Shown here one piece after another: positions 1-8,603 of a stretch of DNA of 64,000 nt. Source of the DNA: Rhizobium bangladeshense (lineage in GTDB: Bacteria; Pseudomonadota; Alphaproteobacteria; Rhizobiales; Rhizobiaceae). The notes under the pieces were generated by a model, which saw only the letters and a program-made list of their open reading frames with translations, was not told the origin of the DNA and ran no database searches. The number at the start of each line of letters is the position of its first letter. Positions within the stretch are counted from its first letter, which is position 1. A program made the translations under genes and the position numbers. Where the stretch lies: contig NZ_LYPL01000018.1 of the NCBI RefSeq assembly GCF_001662075.1, positions 1 through 64,000 on the forward strand. Direction: 5' to 3'.

Positions 1-129
1 GACTGGTACATGCAGGGCAAGATCCAGATCGACCCGATGATCACCCACACGATGCCGCTCGAAGACATCAACAAGGGCTTCGAGATGATGCACAAGGGTG
101 AAAGCATCCGCGGCGTGGTGGTCTACTAA
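1..129 (+). CDS. S-(hydroxymethyl)glutathione dehydrogenase / class III alcohol dehydrogenase, C-terminal fragment
   Basis: Only the last 42 codons lie in the window, and the reading frame is open from base 1. The tail, with a HTMPLEDINKGF stretch followed by MHKGESIRGVVVY and a stop, is the usual C-terminus of class III zinc alcohol dehydrogenases. The enzyme is cytosolic and oxidises S-hydroxymethylglutathione to S-formylglutathione with NAD. The next gene, three bases downstream, is S-formylglutathione hydrolase, the next step of the same pathway, which supports the call. Zinc ligands and the coenzyme fold lie outside the window. Confidence 0.85.
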   Translation, partial: DWYMQGKIQIDPMITHTMPLEDINKGFEMMHKGESIRGVVVY

Positions 130-132
130 GCC

Positions 133-969
133 ATGAAAACCATCTCGATCGACAAGTCTTACGGCGGCACTCAGGGCGTCTATTTCAATCGCTCCGAGGC
201 CTGTGACTGCGACATGACCTTTGCGGTGTTCGTGCCGCCGCAGGCGGCCGAGGGCAAACGCCCGGTTCTGTGGTATCTGTCCGGCCTGACCTGCACGCAT
301 GCCAATGTCATGGACAAGGGCGAGTATCGGCGGCTTGCCGCCGAACTCGGGCTGATCGTCGTCTGCCCGGATACCAGCCCCCGCGGCGATCACGTTCCTG
401 ACGAGCCCGACAATTGGCAGTTCGGCAAGGGCGCCGGATTTTATGTCGATGCCACCGAGCCGCCGTTTTCGGCGAATTATCGCATGTACAGCTACATCAC
501 CGACGAGCTGCCGCGCCTGCTTGCCGCGGAATTTCCCGCCGACATGGACCGCCAGGGGATCTTCGGTCATTCCATGGGCGGACATGGCGCCATCACCATT
601 GCGCTCAAGAATCCGGGCCGGTTCCGGAGCTGCTCGGCTTTCGCCCCGATCAGTCATCCCTCGGTTTCCGGCTGGTCGAAACCGGCATTCCGAAAATATC
701 TGGGGCCGGATGAGAAGACTTGGCGGGCCCATGACGCCTGCTCGCTGATCGAGGACGGGCACCGGTTCTCAGAATTCTTGGTCGATCAGGGGACGGCGGA
801 TTCATTCCTGGAGGATGGGCTGCGTCCCAACGAACTCCGGCAAGCCTGCGAGGCGGCGGGTATTCCCCTCAAGCTTCGCATGCAGGAAGGCTACGGCCAT
901 TCCTACTTTTTCATTTCGACATTCATGGAAGACCATCTGCGATGGCACGCGCAGAAGCTCGAAAAATGA
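133..969 (+). CDS. fghA: S-formylglutathione hydrolase
   Basis: The 278-residue protein is a full-length esterase D-type alpha/beta hydrolase. It hydrolyses S-formylglutathione to formate and glutathione in the cytosol. The nucleophile elbow GHSMGG places Ser147, and the rest of the triad is Asp223 (TAD) and His256 (GYGHSYFF). The LSGLTCTH stretch near residue 49 is typical of the family. It follows the class III alcohol dehydrogenase by three bases, so the two are surely co-transcribed. Length and all catalytic residues look normal. Confidence 0.95.
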   Translation: MKTISIDKSYGGTQGVYFNRSEACDCDMTFAVFVPPQAAEGKRPVLWYLSGLTCTHANVMDKGEYRRLAAELGLIVVCPDTSPRGDHVPDEPDNWQFGKGAGFYVDATEPPFSANYRMYSYITDELPRLLAAEFPADMDRQGIFGHSMGGHGAITIALKNPGRFRSCSAFAPISHPSVSGWSKPAFRKYLGPDEKTWRAHDACSLIEDGHRFSEFLVDQGTADSFLEDGLRPNELRQACEAAGIPLKLRMQEGYGHSYFFISTFMEDHLRWHAQKLEK

Positions 970-1024
970 TTGCAGGGCTTGGCTGGGCATAACGCAAACG
1001 GCCAGGGAGGGAAGGAGAGAAGCA

Positions 1025-1597
1025 ATGAGCAGCATAGCCATACATCCGGCAGTGGATTCAGGCTTTCGAGCGACTGACGCTGCTTTCACAGGCGGGACGC
1101 TGGTGTGCAAGTGCGCGAGCAATCCCGTGAAGGTCAGGATCAAGGGCGATATCGCCCACAATCACGCCTGCGGCTGCACAAAGTGCTGGAAGCCGAAAGG
1201 TGCCGTCTTTTCGGTCGTGGCTGTAGCGCCGACCGAAAACGTCGAGGTGCTGGAAAACGGCGACAAGCTCGCCGTCGTCGATTCCGCCGCCCTGATCCAG
1301 CGGCATGCGTGCAAGCAATGCGGCGTGCATATGTACGGGCCGGTCGAGCGCGAACACCCATTCCAGGGATTGTCCTTCGTCCATCCGGAGCGCTTCCAGG
1401 AGGGCGGCTGGGCAAAGCCGACTTTTGCGGCCTTCGTGTCGTCGATCATCGAAAGCGGCTTCGATCCTTCGAAGATGGACGCCGTCCGGTCCCAGCTGAA
1501 AGCGTCGGGCCTCGAGCCCTATGATTGCCTCTCGCCCGGCCTGATGGACTATATCGCGACCTGGACCGCCAAGAAGAGCGGCGTCCTGGCCGCGTAA
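1025..1597 (+). CDS. gfa: Glutathione-dependent formaldehyde-activating enzyme (Gfa)
   Basis: The 190-residue protein belongs to the Gfa/CENP-V zinc family. It carries the expected cysteine clusters: Cys28/Cys30, Cys49/Cys51/Cys54 and Cys96/Cys99, which bind the two zinc ions. The family condenses formaldehyde with glutathione, or at least binds glutathione near formaldehyde. I chose the ATG at 1025 because a purine-rich GGGAGGGAAGGAG lies just upstream; the frame stays open upstream but there overlaps fghA. It completes a dehydrogenase-hydrolase-Gfa operon. A GC-rich hairpin follows the stop codon. Confidence 0.92.
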   Translation: MSSIAIHPAVDSGFRATDAAFTGGTLVCKCASNPVKVRIKGDIAHNHACGCTKCWKPKGAVFSVVAVAPTENVEVLENGDKLAVVDSAALIQRHACKQCGVHMYGPVEREHPFQGLSFVHPERFQEGGWAKPTFAAFVSSIIESGFDPSKMDAVRSQLKASGLEPYDCLSPGLMDYIATWTAKKSGVLAA

Positions 1598-1601
1598 TTC
1601 T

Positions 1602-1630
1602 TCGGGGGGCGCCCAACAGGTGCTCCCCGA
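1602..1630 (+). terminator. Hairpin after gfa
   Basis: A 12-base stem (1602-1613 with 1619-1630, two imperfect pairs) and a 5-base loop sit 4 bases after the gfa stop codon. No T-run follows, so it may be a weak or Rho-assisted terminator of the formaldehyde operon. Confidence 0.5.
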
Positions 1631-2001
1631 ATGCCGCCGCCATCCGCATGTCGGAACCTCCAGCGATGGCCGGCGCTCGCGGCTCTTGAGGTCCGGTGAT
1701 CGATCTCGGCCGGAACCAAGCCCACCGACCTGCCACGACAACGCATGAGACGAACTCCGCGGAGGCTGCCTCCGGCGGAGCTTTTGTCGTGTCCGTCACT
1801 TCCGCAGCGGCATCAAGCGTCCATCGGGGAAAAGGTCTTCGTCCCTGGGGACACCGGTCATCGTTGGCGCTCAAGCCCATACATCGCCGATTGTGTAATC
1901 ATCGAATTATTAATGTGTACATAGAGTACACAATTATTGACTCCTCCTGAAGGGCGTGTCATTTTCCCCGGCGTAGAGCAACAAGCGGCCGGAGATCGAC
2001 G
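1631..2001. other. Intergenic region between the formaldehyde operon and the GntR gene
   Basis: I see no convincing gene here. The first 230 bases are GC-rich with no coding signal. From about 1888 the sequence turns AT-rich and contains the palindrome listed at 1915-1931, so the regulatory region of the GntR operon most likely begins there. Confidence 0.6.
1915..1931. promoter_or_regulatory. Palindrome, candidate operator of the downstream GntR regulator
   Basis: GTGTAC and GTACAC are perfect inverted halves separated by five bases, and the flanking TAAT/AATTA bases extend the symmetry almost fully. It lies 70 bases upstream of the GntR start codon in an AT-rich island. GntR-family proteins commonly bind such sites and autoregulate. 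The assignment to this regulator is inferred from position. Confidence 0.5.
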
Positions 2002-2718
2002 ATGGCGAAGACACCCAAGAGCAATCTCTACGAAGACCTGAAACGCCAGATTCTGACGATGGAGCTGGATCCGGACGCTGATCTGGACGAGGTCAGTCTG
2101 AGCGAGAAGTACGGGCTGTCGCGCACGCCGGTGCGAGACATATTCCGTCGCCTTGCCGGCGAGGGCTATATCGATATTCGCGAAAACAGGGGTGCGCGGG
2201 TCATTCCGATGAACCACTCCACGCTGCGGAATTTCTTTCTCGTTGCGCCGATGATCTATGCGGCGATCGGCCGTCTCGCGGTGCAGAACTTCAAGCCCGC
2301 CCAGCTTTCCGACCTGAAGCAGACGCAGGAACGATTTCGCGCCGCCAGCGAGACGATGGACCCGCTGGCAATGGTGCTGGAGAACAATCGATTTCACGAA
2401 ATCTTCGGCGAGATGTCGGGCAACGTCTACATGCAGCCGAGCCTCGGCCGGCTGCTCATCGACCACGCGCGCATCGGCCACACGTTTTTCCGGCCGAGAA
2501 ACGAGGACATGCGGCGGCGGCTTCGGCTGGCCGTCGAGCATCACGACAGCTTCATCGCAGCGCTCGGCGCTCACGATGAGGATGCCGTCGTCGATCTCGT
2601 TTTCGAACACTGGGAATTGTCCCGCGAGAACATGGAGATGTTCATCGCTCCGCAAGGCCTCAAGGCGGACGCCTTCGTCGGCGGTCCGGCCACGCAATTA
2701 TTGGAGAAGTCATCGTGA
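2002..2718 (+). CDS. GntR-family transcriptional regulator (FCD type)
   Basis: The 238-residue protein has an N-terminal winged helix (about residues 8-75; the recognition segment is LSEKYGLSRTPVRDIFRRL) and a helical C-terminal FCD-like effector domain with polar residues suited to metal or carboxylate binding. The family regulates uptake and catabolism of small acids or amines. Its stop overlaps the GTG start of the following lyase gene, so it is the first gene of the operon it probably controls. The 17-base palindrome 70 bases upstream is the likely operator. The effector cannot be named from sequence. Confidence 0.88.
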   Translation: MAKTPKSNLYEDLKRQILTMELDPDADLDEVSLSEKYGLSRTPVRDIFRRLAGEGYIDIRENRGARVIPMNHSTLRNFFLVAPMIYAAIGRLAVQNFKPAQLSDLKQTQERFRAASETMDPLAMVLENNRFHEIFGEMSGNVYMQPSLGRLLIDHARIGHTFFRPRNEDMRRRLRLAVEHHDSFIAALGAHDEDAVVDLVFEHWELSRENMEMFIAPQGLKADAFVGGPATQLLEKSS

Positions 2719-3626
2719 AATTTGAGGGGATTTATACACCGGCGGTGACGCCGCTCGACAAGAATGGACAGATTGACCGGGCCGGGTTTTCCGCCGTGCT
2801 CGAGTCGCTGATCGAAGCGGGCGTCCACGGCATCATCGTCGGCGGCTCGACGGGCGAATACTACGCCCAGAGCAGCCAGGAACGGTACGAACTCGCAGCC
2901 TACGCCAAGGAAGTCATCGGGACGCGGCTGCCGCTCATTATCGGCACCGGCGCCACGCGTACCGAAGATTCGGTCGAATACGCAAAATCGGCAAAGGAAA
3001 TCGGCGCGGACGCGATCCTGGTGTCGTCGCCGCCCTATGCGCTGCCGACCGAACGCGAAAACGCCGTTCATGCCCTGACCGTCGACCGCGCCGCGAACCT
3101 GCCGATCATGCTCTATAACTACCCCGCCCGCATGGGCGTGGTGATGGGCGAGGAATATTTCTCCCGTGTCGGCAAGTCGAAGAACGTCGTCGCCATCAAG
3201 GAAAGCTCGGGCGACATGGGCAACCTTCACCGGCTCGCCCGGAAGTTTCCGCATATTTCGCTGTCCTGCGGCTGGGACGACCAGGCGCTCGAATTCTTCG
3301 CCTGGGGTGCGAAGAGCTGGGTCTGCGCCGGCTCCAACTTCCTGCCGCGCGAGCATGTCGCCCTTTACGAAGCCTGCGTCATCGAAAAGAATTTCGACAA
3401 GGGCCGGGCGATCATGAGCGCGATGCTGCCGCTGATGGATTTCCTCGAATGCGGTAAGTTCGTCCAGTCGATCAAGCACGGCTGCGAGATCATTGGCCTG
3501 AGGGCCGGCCCGGTCCGCGCGCCGCTGCGCGGTATGACCTCCGAAGAGAAAAGAACCCTTGAGACTGTCGTCGCCACTTTGAAGCGCACGGTCGCCCAGA
3601 TCACGTCGGGAGCCAACCATGCATGA
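2715..3626 (+). CDS. Dihydrodipicolinate synthase-family (DapA-like) lyase/dehydratase
   Basis: The 303-residue TIM-barrel protein has the family hallmarks: the GGSTGEYY loop (residues 43-50), the catalytic tyrosine in LYNYP (Tyr134) and the Schiff-base lysine in AIKESSGD (Lys162). It starts at GTG and overlaps the GntR gene by four bases. It sits with an aldehyde dehydrogenase and a FAD amine oxidase, so it is very unlikely to be the lysine-biosynthetic enzyme. In hydroxyproline degradation a DapA-like deaminase acts just before a semialdehyde dehydrogenase, and this gene order would suit such a role. The substrate is not proven. Confidence 0.85.
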   Translation: MKFEGIYTPAVTPLDKNGQIDRAGFSAVLESLIEAGVHGIIVGGSTGEYYAQSSQERYELAAYAKEVIGTRLPLIIGTGATRTEDSVEYAKSAKEIGADAILVSSPPYALPTERENAVHALTVDRAANLPIMLYNYPARMGVVMGEEYFSRVGKSKNVVAIKESSGDMGNLHRLARKFPHISLSCGWDDQALEFFAWGAKSWVCAGSNFLPREHVALYEACVIEKNFDKGRAIMSAMLPLMDFLECGKFVQSIKHGCEIIGLRAGPVRAPLRGMTSEEKRTLETVVATLKRTVAQITSGANHA

Positions 3627-5136
3627 ACCTTTGACCGCCGCCGAATACAAGGCACTCGCCCAAGAACTCCATGTGCCCACCAATGCCTTCATCGACGGCG
3701 CGTACCGTCCGGCGAAGTCGGGCAAGACCTTCAAGTCCACCAATCCCGCGACCGGCGAACTCCTCGCCGAAATCGCCGCCTGTGATACAAGCGACGTCGA
3801 CTATGCCGTCGCCAAGGCCCGCGAAGCCTTCGACGATGGCCGCTGGCGTCAGCTGACGCCTGGCGCGCGCAAGGAAACGCTGCTCAAGTTCGCAAAGCTG
3901 CTGGAGCGCAACCGCCACGAGCTTGCCGTCATGGAAAGCCTCGACAGCGGCAAGCCGGTCCGCGAGTGCCAGACCGTGGATGTCCCCGACACGATCCACA
4001 CGATCCGCTGGCATGCCGAGCTGATCGACAAGCTGTACGACAACACCAATTCCGTCGGCCCCAATGCGCTGGCGATGGTCGTTCGTGAGCCTATCGGCGT
4101 GGTCGCCTGCGTCCTGCCATGGAACTTCCCGCTGCTGATGCTTGCCTGGAAAATCGCACCGGCACTCGCCGCTGGCTGCTCGGTGATCGTCAAGCCCGCT
4201 CAGGAAACCACGCTGACGACGCTGCGTGTCGCTGAACTGGCGCTCGAGGCCGGTATCCCGGCGGGCGTTTTCAACGTCGTCACCGGCAGCGGCAAGGATG
4301 TCGGCGAACCGCTCGGCTTGCATATGGACGTCGACATGGTCGCCTTTACCGGATCGACCCCCACCGGCCGTCGCTTCCTCCACTACTCTGCCGATTCCAA
4401 CCTCAAGAAGGTGGTGCTCGAATGCGGCGGCAAGAACCCGGCCGTCGTGCTTGACGACGCCGAAGACCTCGATCTCGTCGCCGAGCAGGTGGTCAACGGC
4501 GCCTTCTGGAATATGGGCGAAAACTGCAGCGCATCCTCGCGCCTCATCGTTCACGCCAGCATCAAGGACGAACTCCTCAAGCGGATCGGCGCCTATATGC
4601 GCGAGTGGAAGACCGGCGATCCGCTCGATCCGGAAAACCGCATCGGCGCGCTCGTCAGCAAGAGCCATTTCGAAAAGGTGAGGTCGTTCCTCGACGACGT
4701 GAAGAGCGAGAAGCTTTCGCTGGCCTTCGGCGGGCAAACCCAGGACGGCGTCTTCATCGAACCCACGGTCGTTGACGGCGTGACACCTGCCAGCCGCCTG
4801 TTCAAGGAAGAGATTTTCGGGCCGATCCTGTCGGTAACGACATTCGAGACCCTCTCCGAAGCCGTGGCTCTCGCCAACGACACCAATTACGGCCTGACCG
4901 CGTCGGTCTACACGGGCAGCCTGCGCAATGCGATCCGGGTGTCGCGGGATATCCGTGCGGGTCTGGTCACCGTCAACTGCTTCGGCGAGGGCGATGCGAG
5001 CACGCCGTTCGGCGGCTACAAGGAGTCCGGCTTCGGCGGCCGCGACAAGTCGATCTTCGCCCACGACAATTATTGTGAACTGAAGACCATCTGGATCGAC
5101 GTATCCGAACGCTCGGTCGACGAGACGATCCGATGA
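3619..5136 (+). CDS. NAD(P)-dependent aldehyde dehydrogenase (PuuC-like)
   Basis: The 505-residue protein is a full-length aldehyde dehydrogenase with Asn169 (PWNFP), Glu268 (ECGGKNP) and the catalytic Cys303 (GENCSAS). The C-terminal FGGYKESGFGGRDKS stretch and the ELKTIWI tail resemble gamma-glutamyl-gamma-aminobutyraldehyde dehydrogenases. It overlaps the DapA-like gene by eight bases and the oxidase gene by four. By position it should oxidise a semialdehyde released by the lyase or by the neighbouring amine oxidase. Which of the two cannot be decided here. Confidence 0.9.
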   Translation: MHEPLTAAEYKALAQELHVPTNAFIDGAYRPAKSGKTFKSTNPATGELLAEIAACDTSDVDYAVAKAREAFDDGRWRQLTPGARKETLLKFAKLLERNRHELAVMESLDSGKPVRECQTVDVPDTIHTIRWHAELIDKLYDNTNSVGPNALAMVVREPIGVVACVLPWNFPLLMLAWKIAPALAAGCSVIVKPAQETTLTTLRVAELALEAGIPAGVFNVVTGSGKDVGEPLGLHMDVDMVAFTGSTPTGRRFLHYSADSNLKKVVLECGGKNPAVVLDDAEDLDLVAEQVVNGAFWNMGENCSASSRLIVHASIKDELLKRIGAYMREWKTGDPLDPENRIGALVSKSHFEKVRSFLDDVKSEKLSLAFGGQTQDGVFIEPTVVDGVTPASRLFKEEIFGPILSVTTFETLSEAVALANDTNYGLTASVYTGSLRNAIRVSRDIRAGLVTVNCFGEGDASTPFGGYKESGFGGRDKSIFAHDNYCELKTIWIDVSERSVDETIR

Positions 5137-6479
5137 GCCGTCATGTGATCAAGCACCTGCCGACGGATACCGGTGTCTCGGGGTGGGAGGCGACCAGCGA
5201 GCGCGCCTTTCCCGTGACGGCGCTTGAACACGACATCACCGCCGACTGGCTGATCATCGGCGGCGGATTTGCCGGCCTGTCGGCGGCCCGCCGTCTCTCG
5301 CAGTCGCGCCCTCAGGACAAGATCGTCATCCTGGAGGCGCGCGAACTCGCCAAGGGCCCGGCCGGCAGGAATTCCGGCTTCATGATCGACGTGCCGCACA
5401 ACCTGTCCTCGGGCGAGTATTCGGTGTCCGATGAAGAGGCGACCAAGGATGAGATCCGGCAGAACCGTCTGGCGATCTCCTTCGCATCGGATGTCGCGGC
5501 CGAATACGGCCTCTCGAGGGAAACCTTCGATCCCTCGGGCAAGGTGAATGCGGCCGCATCCGAGCGCGGGCTCGGGCTCAACGACAACTACAGGAAGTCG
5601 CTGGAGAAGATCGGCGAGGAACATCGCGTTCTCGACGCCGACCAGATGCGGGAGATGACGGGCTCGCGCTATTATCGCGGCGGGCTCTATACGCCGGGCG
5701 CGGTGATGATCCAGCCCGCCGACTATATTCGCGGCCTGGCGCGCGGCCTTTCCTCGAAGGTCGCCATCCACGAGCACTCGCCGGTGCTGGAGCTTTCGTG
5801 CGAAGGCCGGACCTGGAAGGCGAAGACCGCACGCGGCTCCGTTTCCGCGCCGAAGGTCATTCTGGGCGTGAACGGCCATATTCAAAGCTTCGGCCATTTC
5901 CGCGGCCGGCTGATGCATATCTTCACCTACGCCTCGATGACGGCGGCCTTTTCCCAGAACGAATTCGGCGGCGATGTCACCGGCGTCGATCGCTGGGCCT
6001 TGCTGCCGGCCGATCCGATGGGCGCGACGGTGCGCAAGATCACCACCGACGGTCGTTCTAGGATCGTCGTCAGGACGCGGTTCACCTATGACCCGGGCCT
6101 CAAAGTGTCGGAAAAGCGCGTCGCCGGTATCGCCGCCGAACAGCGCCGATCGTTCGACGCCCGGTTCCCCGGAATGGAGCGCCTGCCGATGGAATATAGC
6201 TGGGCGGGCGCGCTCTGCCTCAGCCGCAACCATGTGCCGGCCTTTGGTGAGGTCGAAGAAGGGCTGTTTTCCGCCTGCTGTGAAAACGGTCTCGGCACCG
6301 TCAAGAGCACGCTTGCGGGAATGATGGCGGCCGACCTGGCATCGGGCGCCGGCAGCCCCGAGCTCAACAAATTCAAGAACCAGCCGGAACCGACCAGACT
6401 GCCGCCAGAGCCCATCGCATGGCTCGGCGTCAACTCGGTCATCCGCTTTCAGGAATTGCGTGCAGGCCGCGAGGGATGA
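5133..6479 (+). CDS. FAD-dependent amine/amino-acid oxidoreductase (DAO family)
   Basis: The 448-residue flavoprotein has a Rossmann FAD-binding motif IIGGGFAGLSAARRL near residue 41 and an N-terminal extension of about 35 residues, as in gamma-glutamylputrescine-oxidase-like proteins. The family oxidises secondary or primary amines to imines with an aldehyde or keto product. It overlaps the aldehyde dehydrogenase stop by four bases (ATGA), so the two are translationally coupled and the oxidase product may feed the dehydrogenase. The betaine-type transporter begins 72 bases downstream. The substrate is unknown; an N-methylated or cyclic amino acid is plausible. Confidence 0.85.
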   Translation: MSRHVIKHLPTDTGVSGWEATSERAFPVTALEHDITADWLIIGGGFAGLSAARRLSQSRPQDKIVILEARELAKGPAGRNSGFMIDVPHNLSSGEYSVSDEEATKDEIRQNRLAISFASDVAAEYGLSRETFDPSGKVNAAASERGLGLNDNYRKSLEKIGEEHRVLDADQMREMTGSRYYRGGLYTPGAVMIQPADYIRGLARGLSSKVAIHEHSPVLELSCEGRTWKAKTARGSVSAPKVILGVNGHIQSFGHFRGRLMHIFTYASMTAAFSQNEFGGDVTGVDRWALLPADPMGATVRKITTDGRSRIVVRTRFTYDPGLKVSEKRVAGIAAEQRRSFDARFPGMERLPMEYSWAGALCLSRNHVPAFGEVEEGLFSACCENGLGTVKSTLAGMMAADLASGAGSPELNKFKNQPEPTRLPPEPIAWLGVNSVIRFQELRAGREG

Positions 6480-6551
6480 TCCCTCGGGTCACGCAATATG
6501 AAGCTGCCCGTTCGCAGACTTCAAAGGGAACGCAAAACAGGAGTAACAACA

Positions 6552-7403
6552 ATGAAAAATTTGTGGAAGGCGCTTTGCGCTGCCGCGCTGATCGGGATCA
6601 GCGTCCTGCCGGCCCGCGCGGAAGAAAAGACGATCAATCTGGGCACGATGGCGTGGGAAGACCTGACGCCCATCACCGGCATCACCAAGAAGGTTCTCGA
6701 AGATGCCGGCTACACGGTGAAGGTGACCGAGTTCTCCGAATGGGGCATCGCCTATGCCGCTCTCGCCAAGGGTGACATCCAGGCTCTCACCTCGCAGACG
6801 GATTATGTCGCGCAGGATTACTGGGACAAGAACAAGAACCGTCTCGAAAAGATTTCGCCGGTTTCGCACGGCCTCTACCAGGGCGTCGCCGTTCCCAAAT
6901 ATGTCCCGATCGACTCGCTGGAACAGCTCAATGAAAACGCCGACAAGTTCGGCGGCAAGATCATCGGCATCGAGCCGGGCGCCGGCCTGATGCGCGATAC
7001 GGCGAATGCCGTCAAGGACTACGGTTTGAAGCTCCAGCTCGTCGAGGGCAGCACGGCCGCAATGACGGCGGCGCTGAAATCCGCCTACGATCGCCAGGAA
7101 TGGATCGCCGTGACGATCTGGGAGCCGTCGTGGATGGTCCAGAAGTACGAGGTCAAGTACCTCAAGGATCCGAAGGGCGTATTCCCGCCGCCGCAGACCT
7201 ATTACTGGATCGGCCATAAGGGCTTCTCCGAAGAATACCCGCATGCCCGCGAAGTCATGGCCAGCGTCTACGTGCCGATCGCCGACATCACCACCATCAA
7301 CGGTGCAGTCAAGGACGGCAAGACCATGGACCAGGCTGTGCAGGATTGGATCGGCGCCCATGCCGACCTGATCAAGCGCTGGGAGAACATCAAGAAGAAC
7401 TAA
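6552..7403 (+). CDS. Betaine/proline-betaine ABC transporter substrate-binding protein (OpuAC/ProX family)
   Basis: The 283-residue protein has a Sec signal peptide (about residues 1-22, cleavage after ARA) and no lipobox, so it should be a soluble periplasmic binding protein. The mature part follows the OpuAC pattern, with aromatic residues likely to form a quaternary-ammonium cage (AWEDLTPITG, FSEWGIAY, TIWEPSWM, YYWIGHKG). I chose the ATG at 6552 because AGGAGTAAC lies just upstream and the signal peptide starts there; an upstream start in the same frame adds 18 unlikely residues. A hairpin follows the gene, then the ATPase. Confidence 0.92.
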   Translation: MKNLWKALCAAALIGISVLPARAEEKTINLGTMAWEDLTPITGITKKVLEDAGYTVKVTEFSEWGIAYAALAKGDIQALTSQTDYVAQDYWDKNKNRLEKISPVSHGLYQGVAVPKYVPIDSLEQLNENADKFGGKIIGIEPGAGLMRDTANAVKDYGLKLQLVEGSTAAMTAALKSAYDRQEWIAVTIWEPSWMVQKYEVKYLKDPKGVFPPPQTYYWIGHKGFSEEYPHAREVMASVYVPIADITTINGAVKDGKTMDQAVQDWIGAHADLIKRWENIKKN

Positions 7404-7411
7404 GACGTGTC

Positions 7412-7439
7412 GTGGCCGTCCGCTCCATCGGGCGGCCAC
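7412..7439 (+). promoter_or_regulatory. Stem-loop between binding-protein and ATPase genes
   Basis: An 11-base-pair stem (7412-7422 with 7429-7439, one G-T pair) and a 6-base loop lie 8 bases after the binding-protein stop codon, with no T-run. In ABC operons such hairpins often stabilise the upstream transcript so that the binding protein is made in excess. That role is inferred. Confidence 0.6.
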
Positions 7440-7490
7440 CCTGAAGCTCAGCGAAAAAAAGCCAGCGCCATTGGCTCAAAGGGGATCGCT

Positions 7491-8582
7491 ATGAAAGCCG
7501 CCAATATCGATGCCAAGGATGTCCTGATCGACTGTCAGTCCCTCTGGAAAGTTTTCGGGGGCAAGTCCGCTGCGGCGATGAAGTCGATCAAGGAGCGCGG
7601 CCTCGGCAAGAAAGAGGTTTTGCAGGAATTCAACTGCGTCGTCGGCGTCTCCGATGCGAGCATCGAGGTCCGGCGCGGCGAAATCTTCTGCATCATGGGA
7701 CTTTCGGGAAGCGGAAAATCGACGCTCATCCGCCTCCTCAACAAGCTAATCACGCCGAGCTCCGGCAAGGTTCTCGTCAAGGGGCGCGACCTTGCCAGCC
7801 TGTCGCCCGTCGATCTCCGGCAGATGCGCGCCAAGAACATCGGCATGGTGTTTCAGAGCGTCGCTCTCCTGCCGCATCGCACCGTCCTGGAAAATGCGGC
7901 CTTCGGCCTCGAGGTCCAGGGAATTGCAAAGGGGGAGCGAAACAAGACCGCCGCCGCCGCCCTCGAAAAAGTCGGCCTCGCCGACTGGGTGAGCCGCTAT
8001 CCCAATGAGCTTTCCGGCGGCATGCAGCAACGCGTCGGGCTTGCCCGCGCGCTCGCCTCCGACCCCGAGATCATCCTGATGGACGAGCCGTTCAGCGCGC
8101 TCGATCCGCTGATCCGGCGTCAGCTTCAGGATGAATTCCGCCAGCTGACGAAAGCGCTCGGCAAATCCGCCGTGTTCATCACCCATGATCTCGACGAGGC
8201 GATCCGCATAGGCGACCGCATCGCCATCATGAAGGACGGCGTCATCATCCAGACCGGCACGGCTGAAGAAATCATCCTCAACCCGGCCGACGCCTATGTG
8301 GCCGAGTTCGTCGCCGGCATATCCCGCCTGCATCTGATCAAGGCGCATTCCGTCATGCGCAGCGTTGCCGAATTCCAGCAGAGTGTGCCGAACTCGGATA
8401 TCGCGTCGCTGGCTCGCACGACGCCGGACGCCGACATCGACGAGCTCATCTCTTTGACGATGCAGTCGGACCGCGACGCCATAGCCGTTGTGGATAATGA
8501 TCAGGTGGTCGGCGTGGTTACACCGCGCAGCCTGCTGATGGGCGTCAAGGGAACCTCCGCCCACGATCTCACGGTGGCGTGA
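7491..8582 (+). CDS. Betaine-type ABC transporter ATP-binding protein (ProV/OpuAA family)
   Basis: The 363-residue ATPase shows Walker A GLSGSGKST (70-78), a Q-loop at Gln122, the signature LSGGMQQ (174-180) and Walker B ILMDEP (195-200). A C-terminal extension of about 60 residues has a CBS-like IAVVDNDQVVGVVT segment, which in OpuA senses ionic strength. The N-terminal FGGKSAAAMK...GLGKKEV segment is typical of ProV/OpuAA. The ATG at 7491 follows GGGGATC; an in-frame upstream start lacks support. It energises import by the two permeases that follow. Confidence 0.93.
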   Translation: MKAANIDAKDVLIDCQSLWKVFGGKSAAAMKSIKERGLGKKEVLQEFNCVVGVSDASIEVRRGEIFCIMGLSGSGKSTLIRLLNKLITPSSGKVLVKGRDLASLSPVDLRQMRAKNIGMVFQSVALLPHRTVLENAAFGLEVQGIAKGERNKTAAAALEKVGLADWVSRYPNELSGGMQQRVGLARALASDPEIILMDEPFSALDPLIRRQLQDEFRQLTKALGKSAVFITHDLDEAIRIGDRIAIMKDGVIIQTGTAEEIILNPADAYVAEFVAGISRLHLIKAHSVMRSVAEFQQSVPNSDIASLARTTPDADIDELISLTMQSDRDAIAVVDNDQVVGVVTPRSLLMGVKGTSAHDLTVA

Positions 8583-8603
8583 GTCCAACTGGAGCTGATT
8601 GAC

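Noticed and set aside
2715..3626. The DapA-like gene as the lysine-biosynthetic dihydrodipicolinate synthase
   Set aside because: It sits behind a GntR regulator with an aldehyde dehydrogenase and an amine oxidase, which is a catabolic setting; the family is used for many other lyases.
2571..3743. 390-codon frame antisense to the DapA-like gene
   Set aside because: It mirrors the real gene, spans a gene boundary and has no family features.
3601..5064. Long open frame antisense to the aldehyde dehydrogenase gene
   Set aside because: Its product has no recognisable family, and the opposite strand encodes a complete aldehyde dehydrogenase with all catalytic residues. High GC keeps antisense frames open.
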